Of a stretch of 64,000 nt of DNA, positions 17,560 through 25,618 are shown in pieces. The notes beneath the pieces are model-generated. The model did not search any database and was not told where the DNA came from. It saw only the letters and a program-made list of their open reading frames with translations. Every line of letters starts with the position of its first letter. Positions within the stretch are counted from its first letter, which is position 1. Source of the DNA: Methanoflorens sp963701995 (GTDB taxonomy: Archaea > Halobacteriota > Bog-38 > Methanoflorentales > Methanoflorentaceae); NCBI GenBank assembly GCA_963701995.1, contig OY969693.1:558001-622000 (forward strand), written 5' to 3'. The translations under genes and the position numbers were made by a program.

Positions 17560-19257
17560 TTAGAGGAGTGCCTCCCCCAGAGGTCCTAAAACCAGCACCG
17601 GGAAAAACGTCAATGCGCCGAGAATGATGATGACACCGATCAGTATGAGGCCAAAAATCCATTTGTCGGTTCGAAACGTTCCGGCATCGTAGGGCGTTGT
17701 CTTCTTATGCAGGAATGAATCTGAAACCAGGAGCATGAGGGGGAACGTTATGTACCTCCCGAGTAGCATCGTGACCCCAAGCGTATAGTTCAAAAACGGG
17801 GTATTGGCACTCAAACCGGCGAATGCTGATCCATTGTTGGCTGCGGCTGACGAAAACGCGTAGAGCATCTCAGTAAAGCCGTGAAACCCTGGGTTCAGTA
17901 AGGAGCTCGTCGCGAAGATGATCCCTGCTGCGGTAAACCCGAGTATAAGGATAGGGTGAACGAGAAATGCGAGGAATGTGAGCTTGACCTCCTTGGATTC
18001 GATCTTCCGGCCAAGGTATTGTGGGCTGCGTCCGACCATCAGGCCTGCTATGAATACGGCCAGTATCACGTACATAAGGACAATGAGAAGGCCTGACCCG
18101 TCGCCGGCAAAAAGGGAGCCGATCATAAGGAGGAAGAGCGGGACGGCTCCTCCGATCGCTGTGTAGCTGTCGAGCATGCTGTTCACCGATCCCGTCCCCG
18201 TTGAGGTCGTTGACACAGTGAACATCATGGAGTTGTCGGTGCCGAATCGAACCTCTTTGCCTTCCAGATTTCCGCTCGACTGGTTCACAGCAAGGCTCGA
18301 GAGAGCGGGGTTTGACGATTCTGCAAGGAGCCCGATGCTGAGCAAAACGATGAATATGGTCGTCAGAGTTCCGATGAGAATCCATCCCTCTTTGGTGTTA
18401 CCTGTCATCACCCCGAATGCGTAAAGCAGGGAAATAGGGATAATTAGCATTGCGACGATTTCGATTGCGTTGGTCAGCGGCGTGGGATTTTCAAACGGGT
18501 ACGCGGAATTTTGCGCGAAAAACCCTCCACCGTTCGTCCCGAGATGCTTTATCGACTCGAGCGAAGCAACCGGTCCTCGATACAGCGTGCTGATACTCCC
18601 TTCAACCGTGTGGTAGCTCACTGGCCCTCCAAGCGTTTGCGGAACCCCCTGCACTAGCAACAAAATCGACACGATGATCGCGAACGGTACAAGCACCCGC
18701 GTCAGTACGCGCACAAAATCAAAGTAGAAGTTGCCAATGCCGTTTATCTCCCGAAAACCGGGCCGCTGGTCCCTGCTCGCAAACCCTCTAATGAACGCCG
18801 CCCCGACTGCCATTCCGGTGGCGGCTGAAGTGAACATGAGAAACGTGATGCCGATCATCTGGCTGAGGTAGGACGCTTGCGTCTCGCCGGCATAGCTTTG
18901 CCAGTTCGTGTTCGTCATGAAACTTGCGGCGGTGTTAAACGCTAGGTCGATCGGCATGTTTGCCGCGGCCGTCGGGTTCAGGGGAAGGTACCCTTGAGTA
19001 ATTAGAATCAGCATGACAATGACGATCATGAGCCCGTTGACCAAAAGGAGGGTCAAGACGTAGCGTCCTACGCGCATATCTTCACTCGGGTCAACACCGA
19101 CTGCCCAGTATAAGCCTCGCTCAATCGGACCAAACAGCGCGTCGAGTCGACTTCGCTCCTTGAAAAAAACGCCAACTACGTAGCCGCCTACAGGGCGGAC
19201 GAGGAGCAGCACAGCAGTAAGCTCCACGATAATCTGAACAACGCCCAGGACGTCCAT
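17560..19257 (-). CDS. kdpA: Potassium-transporting ATPase potassium-binding subunit
   Basis: The 565-residue membrane subunit forms the K+ selectivity filter of the Kdp pump, with about ten helices in four pseudo-repeats. Filter segments are visible: SFMTNTNWQSYAGE in the first, GTNGGGFFAQNSAYPFENP in the second, and SSAAANNGSAFAGL in the third. The start at 19257 follows the kdpF stop by 8 nt with GGTG immediately upstream. The order kdpF-kdpA-kdpB fits one transcript. Confidence 0.96.
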   Translation of the reverse strand: MDVLGVVQIIVELTAVLLLVRPVGGYVVGVFFKERSRLDALFGPIERGLYWAVGVDPSEDMRVGRYVLTLLLVNGLMIVIVMLILITQGYLPLNPTAAANMPIDLAFNTAASFMTNTNWQSYAGETQASYLSQMIGITFLMFTSAATGMAVGAAFIRGFASRDQRPGFREINGIGNFYFDFVRVLTRVLVPFAIIVSILLLVQGVPQTLGGPVSYHTVEGSISTLYRGPVASLESIKHLGTNGGGFFAQNSAYPFENPTPLTNAIEIVAMLIIPISLLYAFGVMTGNTKEGWILIGTLTTIFIVLLSIGLLAESSNPALSSLAVNQSSGNLEGKEVRFGTDNSMMFTVSTTSTGTGSVNSMLDSYTAIGGAVPLFLLMIGSLFAGDGSGLLIVLMYVILAVFIAGLMVGRSPQYLGRKIESKEVKLTFLAFLVHPILILGFTAAGIIFATSSLLNPGFHGFTEMLYAFSSAAANNGSAFAGLSANTPFLNYTLGVTMLLGRYITFPLMLLVSDSFLHKKTTPYDAGTFRTDKWIFGLILIGVIIILGALTFFPVLVLGPLGEALL

Positions 19258-19265
19258 TCACACCA

Positions 19266-19355
19266 CTAAAACCGGTCGGGATATAGTATAACGTAGGTAA
19301 GATATATGAGCAACAATAGCGAAATGACTACGAAGACGACGTAGTATATATCCAT
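19266..19355 (-). CDS. kdpF: Kdp ATPase small subunit KdpF
   Basis: This 29-residue hydrophobic peptide (begins MDIYYVVFVVISLLLL and ends in ILYPDRF) precedes kdpA by 8 nt. It has one transmembrane helix and the family C-terminal pattern with YP and an acidic residue followed by RF or KF. KdpF stabilises the KdpFABC complex in the membrane. Start at ATG 19355 gives the usual length and lies 27 nt from a TATA box, so the message is probably leaderless; an in-frame ATG at 19364 would add three residues. It is too short for routine gene callers. Confidence 0.85.
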   Translation of the reverse strand: MDIYYVVFVVISLLLLIYLTYVILYPDRF

Positions 19356-19378
19356 CCATCGCATGATATGCATGGGCC

Positions 19379-19385
19379 TATAAAA
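19379..19385 (-). promoter_or_regulatory. TATA box of kdpFAB
   Basis: TTTTATA on the minus strand is centred 27 nt before kdpF ATG 19355. This is the expected spacing for leaderless transcription of the kdpFAB unit. Confidence 0.55.
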
Positions 19386-19511
19386 GCTTCACCCTTGAGG
19401 GCTCAAACAAGGCTATTTAGAGCATAAGACGCAGATATAGGGCCGCGAATAGCGCATCGATAGGCGCACAAATTCTGGGCACTGTAATAACAACAAGGCG
19501 CGAGCTCATTT

Positions 19512-20279
19512 ATGTATAAGCACATCCTCCTTCCGATTTCGAACCCAAAAAATGCTGAGTACACCTTAAAAGCGGCGCTGAGACTGCTCGATAATGAAGG
19601 AACGCTCATACTCCTCGGCGTGCTTCTCGCGCGTGAAAGCTATCCCGACCGGAACAAGAACTACCTTGATAAAGTCAATCTCATCATGCGCCTGATGCAG
19701 TTAGCGCAGCGGTTCGACGTCGAGGCCGTCCCAGAAATTACAGAAGCCTCCTCTGTTTATGATGCCATTGTTCAGCAGATAGCGAAACACGACGTCGATC
19801 TGACGGTGTTGGGCTATAGTCTGCGATCAACCCTTCACAAGATTCGTCACGGTGACATCATCTATCCCATCATGAAAAATGCGAAGTGTGATGTCATACT
19901 GTCGAATCTTAAATACGACACCGCATTTGAGCGGATACTGGTTCCTTCCGCAGGATACAAGCATTCTATCGCCGCGCTCAAGATAGCAGCAACGCTAGCA
20001 GAACCTACGCAGGGCCAGATAACGTTACTGCACATCGCTGAAGCAAATGAAAGTGAAGTCCTCGACGACCTCAAGCGATTAGCGTCCGCGAATGAGCGTG
20101 TAAGCGTTGAAGTCCGTTCAGGTCCCATCGCTGAGCAGATTATAGCGATTGCAAAGGATTATGATGCGCTGGTTATGGGGGCGTCGGAACGCCCGCGCAG
20201 CGCGAGCGTTGTTTTTGGGACTGTAGTGGACAAAGTTATTGAAAGTGCGCAAAGTAACATCCTCGTCGTGAGGGCGTAG
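19512..20279 (+). CDS. Tandem universal stress protein between kdp genes
   Basis: The 255-residue protein has two UspA domains. The first (residues 1-135) begins MYKHILLPISNPKNAEYTL, the second (about 140-255) begins FERILVPSAGYKHS and ends with GASERPRSASVVFGTVVDKV, a modified nucleotide-binding loop. Usp proteins bind ATP or act as stress switches. The gene lies on the strand opposite the kdp genes, starting 157 bp from kdpF and ending 7 bp from the kdpC stop. Its place suggests a role in K+ pump control, in a locus that has no KdpD/KdpE, but this is inference. Confidence 0.88.
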   Translation: MYKHILLPISNPKNAEYTLKAALRLLDNEGTLILLGVLLARESYPDRNKNYLDKVNLIMRLMQLAQRFDVEAVPEITEASSVYDAIVQQIAKHDVDLTVLGYSLRSTLHKIRHGDIIYPIMKNAKCDVILSNLKYDTAFERILVPSAGYKHSIAALKIAATLAEPTQGQITLLHIAEANESEVLDDLKRLASANERVSVEVRSGPIAEQIIAIAKDYDALVMGASERPRSASVVFGTVVDKVIESAQSNILVVRA

Positions 20280-20286
20280 ACGAAGA

Positions 20287-20913
20287 TCACTTCGCGGTTG
20301 TGTTCGTGACTGTTGCATTCAGCGCCGCTGCGTTCAAAGCAGTAGCGTTCGCCTCTGCAGCTTTCAGCGCCGAGGGGCTTAATAGATTATCCAATGCAAA
20401 ATTGAGTTGTAGTACGTTGACCCGTGGCTCTCCAAAGACGCCGGCAACTGGATTCTCGGTGTATTGATTCACGAGACGCGTGAGCACATCTTGAGAGATG
20501 CCTGTCAAATTCGAAATGCGCGGAACTTGCAGCAAGGCGCTGTCAGATGCAATATTCGGATCAACGCCTGAGCCAGATTGCGTCGCCAAGTCGATCGGTA
20601 CTAGGCTGATGGACGGATTGAGCTGCTTCTGATAGGCTACCTGTTGACTGACATTCGTGATGAGGGCAGGATTGTTCGGTCCCCAATTGGACACGCCCGA
20701 GGGCCTCGATTGAAAGTGCATAGGATCGGCAAACGACTGCCCGATTAGGCTCGAACCAACAACTGTGCCATTTTGTGTCAGCACACTTCCTTCTGCAGCC
20801 GGCCTATCCGCGATTTGCCCTATGCCTACGAGTACGAGAGGGAAAACTAGTCCGCACAATACTAAAAAGATTACAGTCGTCTTAAACGCTGCAAACAGGT
20901 CACTTTTTAGCAT
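20287..20913 (-). CDS. kdpC: Potassium-transporting ATPase subunit C
   Basis: The 208-residue subunit has one N-terminal transmembrane helix (TTVIFLVLCGLVFPLVLVG) and an outer domain with the family segments SSLIGQSFADPMHFQSRPS, SGSGVDPNIASDSALLQVPR and PRVNVLQLNFALD. It increases ATP affinity of the pump. A C-terminal Asn/Ala/Thr-rich tail of about 25 residues is extra. It is separated from kdpFAB by a universal stress gene on the other strand and has its own promoter, so it is not part of the same transcript. Confidence 0.95.
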   Translation of the reverse strand: MLKSDLFAAFKTTVIFLVLCGLVFPLVLVGIGQIADRPAAEGSVLTQNGTVVGSSLIGQSFADPMHFQSRPSGVSNWGPNNPALITNVSQQVAYQKQLNPSISLVPIDLATQSGSGVDPNIASDSALLQVPRISNLTGISQDVLTRLVNQYTENPVAGVFGEPRVNVLQLNFALDNLLSPSALKAAEANATALNAAALNATVTNTTAK

Positions 20914-20937
20914 TGATGCCGCATTGGAACGTATTCG

Positions 20938-20945
20938 TTTAAATA
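20938..20945 (-). promoter_or_regulatory. TATA box of kdpC, leaderless geometry
   Basis: TATTTAAA on the minus strand is centred about 28 nt upstream of the kdpC ATG. There is no ribosome site, so the mRNA is probably leaderless. Confidence 0.65.
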
Positions 20946-20993
20946 TCTTGCGCGGCAGCTGCAGTGAACCTGACTACCTACTAATGCGTTTGT

Positions 20994-21413
20994 TATGGCG
21001 CGGGAATCCGCATCAATGAACTGTTGAACCTGCGGCCCTAGGACATCGAATACCACAATCACGTGATCAATATCGTGAAGGCGAAGGGCGGCAAGCAGCG
21101 ACGGCTCCCGCTTGACGTGATAACGCTGGCTGAGCTGCGTTACTACGTGGCTAAACATACCATCGCGAGCGATGCGCCCCTCCCCCGTATCCCAGCAGTA
21201 GGCCCGGGAGCTGGTGAAGCGGTATGGAGCCGTGATCGGCAAGCACGTGCACCCGCATAGTTTCAGGCATAGCTTTGCCATCAACATGGTCCGGCACGGG
21301 GTCGATACCCGGCGGCTGCAGCGGTGTTGGGACACGCATCGATGAGCAGACTGCTGTGCCTGCAGCTCAATGATAAGGATCTGCAGGACGTATACGCAAA
21401 AGTGCCGTTTTGA
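20994..21413 (+). pseudogene. Decayed tyrosine recombinase/integrase (XerC/D-like)
   Basis: Three fragments of a phage-type integrase catalytic domain lie in two frames. The first, from 20994, reads YGAGIRINELLNLRP with the first catalytic Arg, is stopped by TAG, then continues INIVKAKGGKQRRLPLDV. The second, near 21214, reads GKHVHPHSFRHSFAINM with the HxxR box. The third, after another frameshift near 21327, reads LGHASMS and LQLNDKDLQDVYAKVPF. The catalytic Tyr is replaced by Cys in the LLCLQLN segment. The N-terminal DNA-binding domain is absent; kdpC's promoter occupies that place. The gene is clearly dead and marks an old integration next to the kdp locus. Confidence 0.85.
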
Positions 21414-21527
21414 ATGACCACCTCTGGTCAATAACCGAAACTGAGACCCCAGGGCCCAGAACTCGAGCGGTTTGACCTAATCAGTAGCTGTGATTCCTGG
21501 GCCGTTGATCGTGGTGCGGCTCACTGC

Positions 21528-22007
21528 TTAACGGCGTTGTTCTGCGATTCGCATACGCGCGGGGTGTATCACCATGACGCACGTGCGGGCGTTCCGCATT
21601 ACCTCGGTCACCGTGCTACCTACGAGCAGTCTCGACGCTGAGAAAGAGTGTGCGTCTCCGAGCATGACGATATCGTATTGTCCTTCGCGCACCTCGTCCA
21701 GAATCTCTTCGGCAGCGTGCCCCTCCCTCACAACCGCGCGGACGGCGAGACCATGTTCTCGCATGTGCGCGCATAGAGGGCCGAGGAAGATCCGTCTCGC
21801 GGCTTTTTTCTCTGAGTCAACGTCTCCGACGAGCGCTTCGATCCGCTCTAAATCTTCCCGAAATATGCGCTTGTAACTCTCGTAGATGCCGCGCTCAGTG
21901 AGCACGTACAGCAGCGTGTAGTCGATATCGTGTCGGAGCGCGTCTACAACACATTTCACGCCCTCCGTAATTGAGGGCGATCCATCAAAACAGACCAGGA
22001 CTTTCAT
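21528..22007 (-). CDS. Universal stress protein
   Basis: The 159-residue single UspA domain begins MKVLVCFDGSPSITEGV and ends with the LGDAHSFSASRLLVGSTV loop and a VMVIHP strand. The loop is a variant of the ATP-binding signature. A helical insert at about residues 40-75 is rich in charge. It starts 20 nt after the stop of the ArsB/NhaD-like carrier gene and is probably the second gene of that operon, suggesting that it senses or modulates the carrier. Confidence 0.85.
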   Translation of the reverse strand: MKVLVCFDGSPSITEGVKCVVDALRHDIDYTLLYVLTERGIYESYKRIFREDLERIEALVGDVDSEKKAARRIFLGPLCAHMREHGLAVRAVVREGHAAEEILDEVREGQYDIVMLGDAHSFSASRLLVGSTVTEVMRNARTCVMVIHPARMRIAEQRR

Positions 22008-22027
22008 GTTTAGTTACCACCAACGAT

Positions 22028-23335
22028 TCAGTAGAATCCCACCACGTATTTGACGTAGAGCAGGAGATCACAAAGTATGAGCGCCGCCACGGTCGGCGGG
22101 AGCGCTATTTTTATCCATCGCACCCATCCCATGCGCACCCCGTGCGTCTCCAGTGAGCTGTACGCGACAACGTTCGCCGAGGCGCCGATGGGCGTGAGGT
22201 TGCCCCCGATGTTGGTGCCCAGCGATACCGCCCAGACCATCAGGGCCGTGGCGAGAAGTGATGGAATGAGCGCCAGGTCTCGGATAACGTAGCTCATCAT
22301 CACGGCGAAGGGGACGTTGTCGATCAGCCCGCTTATGAGGGCCGACCCGAAAAGCAGCAGCGAGAGCAGTACGGTGTTGTTCCCCATAGACGCGCCTACC
22401 CAGCCGGTTGCAAACACGCCGATGATCCCGGTCTTTTCAAGTCCGCCAACTAAAACAAAGAGACCGATAAAGAACAGGAGCAGTTCGTAATCGACCTTCT
22501 TGAGGGTGTCCTCGACACCTCCTCTGCCGACAAGGAGCAAGACAAAAGCGGGAATGAGGGCGGCGAGGGCGACGGTCAACGGGATGGCGAATGCCGCCTC
22601 GAGATAACCCTGGCTGACGAGGAGTACCACAGCAGCGATGAGGGCGGCGAGGCCGAGACGGAGCATCCGTTTGCTTATGATGGCGGTCTCAGGAGCGATT
22701 CTCGAGAGCGCACGCGTGTCAACCCTCGCGGAAGGCGTCAGCGCCCTCCGCTGCGTAAGATAGAGCACCCCTACTGATAGAAGGGCGGCAGCAAGCGCGA
22801 TGGGGCCGGTATTCCTCACAAACTCGTTAAAGCCAAAACCCAACTGGGTTCCGAGTATGAGGTTGGGGGGGTTGCCGATGAGGGTTGATGCCCCCCCGAT
22901 GTTGGCAACGACGACCTCAGCGACGACGAGGGGCACCGGGTCGATCTTCACGAGCCGGGCGATCTCGATCGTGATCGCTGCAAGAAAGAGCATGACCGTA
23001 ATGCTATTGACGAACGAGGCCAGCAGCCCTGCCAAGAGAGGAAACACGATCAGCATGGCGCGAGGGTTGTAATTCAGCCTCTTTGCAAGGATAAATGCCA
23101 TGTATGAAAAGAACCCCGCATCTGACAGCACCACGAGGATGATGAACATCCCAAACAACAGGCCGACGGTCTCCCAGTTGACGAAATTAATGGCCTCATT
23201 GAGGGTGAGGACGCCCGTGATGAGCAACACCAGACTCCCTGCGCCTACGACGATCGTCCTGTTGATTTTTTCTGTGGCTAACGTTCCATACGCCACAAGA
23301 AAGGTCACAAGGGCGATAGCGGCGGATGGTTCCAT
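22028..23335 (-). CDS. ArsB/NhaD ion transporter superfamily carrier
   Basis: The 435-residue protein has about 11 transmembrane helices and belongs to the ion transporter superfamily that includes ArsB, NhaD and SLC13 carriers. Conserved pieces are LLFGMFIILVVLSDAGFF, VANIGGASTLIGNPPN and, in the second half, GTNIGGNLTPIGASAN, which are the two inverted-repeat substrate hairpins. Substrate may be arsenite, Na+/H+ or an organic anion and cannot be decided. No ars gene is near. The start is uncertain: ATG 23335 begins the family sequence, while in-frame starts at 23347 and 23392 are also open. A universal stress gene follows after 20 nt. Confidence 0.85.
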   Translation of the reverse strand: MEPSAAIALVTFLVAYGTLATEKINRTIVVGAGSLVLLITGVLTLNEAINFVNWETVGLLFGMFIILVVLSDAGFFSYMAFILAKRLNYNPRAMLIVFPLLAGLLASFVNSITVMLFLAAITIEIARLVKIDPVPLVVAEVVVANIGGASTLIGNPPNLILGTQLGFGFNEFVRNTGPIALAAALLSVGVLYLTQRRALTPSARVDTRALSRIAPETAIISKRMLRLGLAALIAAVVLLVSQGYLEAAFAIPLTVALAALIPAFVLLLVGRGGVEDTLKKVDYELLLFFIGLFVLVGGLEKTGIIGVFATGWVGASMGNNTVLLSLLLFGSALISGLIDNVPFAVMMSYVIRDLALIPSLLATALMVWAVSLGTNIGGNLTPIGASANVVAYSSLETHGVRMGWVRWIKIALPPTVAALILCDLLLYVKYVVGFY

Positions 23336-23817
23336 GGGAGTTCTCATGCACACAGCCACGACGTTCCGTGCTGCGCGTGCTTTGACAATCATAGGGTGCG
23401 AATCTTAGCACTCACGCACTATTCCGCTTAGATACGATAAAATCATTACGTCGCGGCAGAGACGAATCGTTTCAAAAGCCGCAATCGCTGAGAAGGAGTC
23501 GGTAGGACTGGACGTCCTATTAGCCCGCGGCGTGTCAAGCGGATCTGCTAGCGTCGCGATAGTTCGGGTTTGCTAACAGTGAGAGCGATCAGACAGGTCT
23601 CGTGGTCGTTGTCCCATTGGAACGCTCTTGACTGTGATGCCTATCGAGCGAAAAACGCATTGGCCGACTGATGGACGTTGAACAAAGGCCACAGGTATAT
23701 GGCTGAATAGTGCGCTAAAACGATTGATGCTTGTTGGACCTTTAAGAACTGCATCCAACAACCAAGCACCGCTATGCGGCAAAGGAGGCTGTTTGGCCAA
23801 GTAAGGCGGGCAACCAA
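23336..23817 (+). other. Divergent intergenic region
   Basis: About 480 bp between the ArsB/NhaD-like carrier and the decarboxylase gene. A TTTTATC box (minus) lies near 23440 and a CTTTAAG box (plus) near 23740, which are the likely promoters. Short frames here lack support. Confidence 0.45.
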
Positions 23818-25494
23818 ATGGGAACTGATAATGCTTCTACGTCCGGAACGTCTCATCGTGCCGAGAACGTTGGCGCGTACCTTATTGAGCGACTTCGATC
23901 ATTAGGCCTTTCACACGTCTTCGGAGTGCCAGGGGATTACGTGCTCGGCTTTTTCAAGCAGCTTAGCGATAGCGGGCTCAAGCTTGTCACGACGTGCGAC
24001 GAACTGAACGCGGGCTACGCCGCTGATGCTTACGCGCGTATACGGGGAATAGGCGCCGTGTGCGTCACCTACTCCGTCGGCGGCCTGAAGGTCGTCAATG
24101 CCACAGCGCAGGCATATGCGGAAAAATCTCCGCTGATAGTCATCACCGGAGCTCCGGGAATCAAAGAAAGGATAGGGAACCCCCTCCTCCACCATAAAGT
24201 GCGCACCTTCAACACGCAAAAGAAGATCTTTGAGGAAGTGACTGTCGCGTCTGCGGTTTTAGATGATCCACACACTGCGTGCCGAGAGATCGATCGCGTG
24301 TTATCCGAAGCACTCCGCATTAAGCGACCGGTATACATTGAGCTCCCGCGCGATATGACGTTCGCCCATGTGAAGCCGCCATATCAGGTTTCGGTACCGC
24401 GAGCAGAAGATACGAGCGATCCTAACGCTTTGCAGGCCGCTCTTGACGACGCAGTGATGATGATCAACGAGTCTCAGCAACCCGTCGTAATTGCCGATGT
24501 CGAGCTGCACCGGTTCGGACTGCAGGACAAGCTTCTCGCCTTAATCGATAAAGTGCAGATACCTGTCGCTGCGACAATTCTGGGTAAATCAGTTGTCGAC
24601 GAGTATCATCCCCTGTACATAGGCATCTATGAAGGGGCGATGGGCTTCGCGTCCGTCCGCGACTTTGTCGAATCAAGTGATTGCCTGATCCTCCTCGGTG
24701 CCTTTATGACGGATGTTAACCTCGGACAATATACCGCGCATATCGACCAGAAAAACGCAATTTATGTCACGAGCGAGCAATGTTCGATTCGGTATCGCAC
24801 CTACGCGCGCGTCGGTCTACACGACTTCCTCGAAGGCTTGCTCACCGCCCCTATCACGCCGCGGACCCCCCGCGGCTTTCCACACCCGCGGCCTATCGTA
24901 CCATTCTTGACGAAAAAAGGACAGAAGATTACCGTCAAGAGGCTGTTTGAACGGCTTAACTGGGCGCTCGAGGACAACACCGTGGTCATCGCCGACGTCG
25001 GCGATGCGCTCTTCGGAGGGCTTGACCTCATTACCCACCGCAGAACTGAATTCCTGTCGCCAGGATATTACCTCTCGCTCGGCTTTGCGGTGCCGGCGAG
25101 TATCGGAGCACAACTCGCGAATCCCAATCTTCGTCCCTTAGTTTTGGTCGGCGATGGGGCGTTCCAAATGAGCGGCATCGAAGTCTCGACCATCGCGCGG
25201 CTCGGCCTGAACCCAATCATTGTCGTGCTCAACAATTATGGGTATGCGACCGAACGGCCAATCCAAGACGGGCCCTTTAACGACCTGCAGGTGTGGCAGT
25301 ACAGTCGATTCCCGGAGATTGTTGGCGGGGGGACTGGCGCGGTCGTGACGACAGAGGATGAGCTTGACCAAGCGCTTGACGCGGCGCAGGCATACACCGA
25401 GGGGTTTACGATTATTGAAGTCCAGCTTGATCCGCACGATAGCTCGCCTGCGTTGCAGCGGCTGGCCGAGGGTCTTGCGAAGAAGATTCGTTGA
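23818..25494 (+). CDS. Thiamine-dependent 2-oxoacid decarboxylase (PDC/IPDC-like)
   Basis: The 558-residue protein is a full-length ThDP enzyme. The N-terminal PYR domain has the catalytic Glu in CDELNAGYAADAYAR (about E56), and a HH pair in PLLHHKVRTFN (about residue 125) that is the hallmark of pyruvate and indolepyruvate decarboxylases. The C-terminal PP domain has the GDGAFQMSGIEVST metal site and VVLNNYGYATER. It should decarboxylate pyruvate, indolepyruvate or another 2-oxoacid to an aldehyde. GGCGGG lies upstream of the ATG. Archaeal methanogen relatives usually use ferredoxin-dependent oxidoreductases for these acids, so this gene may have come by transfer. Confidence 0.92.
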   Translation: MGTDNASTSGTSHRAENVGAYLIERLRSLGLSHVFGVPGDYVLGFFKQLSDSGLKLVTTCDELNAGYAADAYARIRGIGAVCVTYSVGGLKVVNATAQAYAEKSPLIVITGAPGIKERIGNPLLHHKVRTFNTQKKIFEEVTVASAVLDDPHTACREIDRVLSEALRIKRPVYIELPRDMTFAHVKPPYQVSVPRAEDTSDPNALQAALDDAVMMINESQQPVVIADVELHRFGLQDKLLALIDKVQIPVAATILGKSVVDEYHPLYIGIYEGAMGFASVRDFVESSDCLILLGAFMTDVNLGQYTAHIDQKNAIYVTSEQCSIRYRTYARVGLHDFLEGLLTAPITPRTPRGFPHPRPIVPFLTKKGQKITVKRLFERLNWALEDNTVVIADVGDALFGGLDLITHRRTEFLSPGYYLSLGFAVPASIGAQLANPNLRPLVLVGDGAFQMSGIEVSTIARLGLNPIIVVLNNYGYATERPIQDGPFNDLQVWQYSRFPEIVGGGTGAVVTTEDELDQALDAAQAYTEGFTIIEVQLDPHDSSPALQRLAEGLAKKIR

Positions 25495-25618
25495 AATTCA
25501 AGCTTTAGCTAGCAGGCACGGTTCAGCTCTTGCTGGCTGCGTGACAGTTGCATTTTCTTTGAGGAATCAAATTACACGCGAGGCGTCGTCCCGTGCCAAA
25601 ACGGTATTAGCCCTGCAC

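Noticed and set aside
21063..21260. Intact small plus frame in the integrase region
   Set aside because: It is only a piece of the decayed recombinase, not a separate gene.
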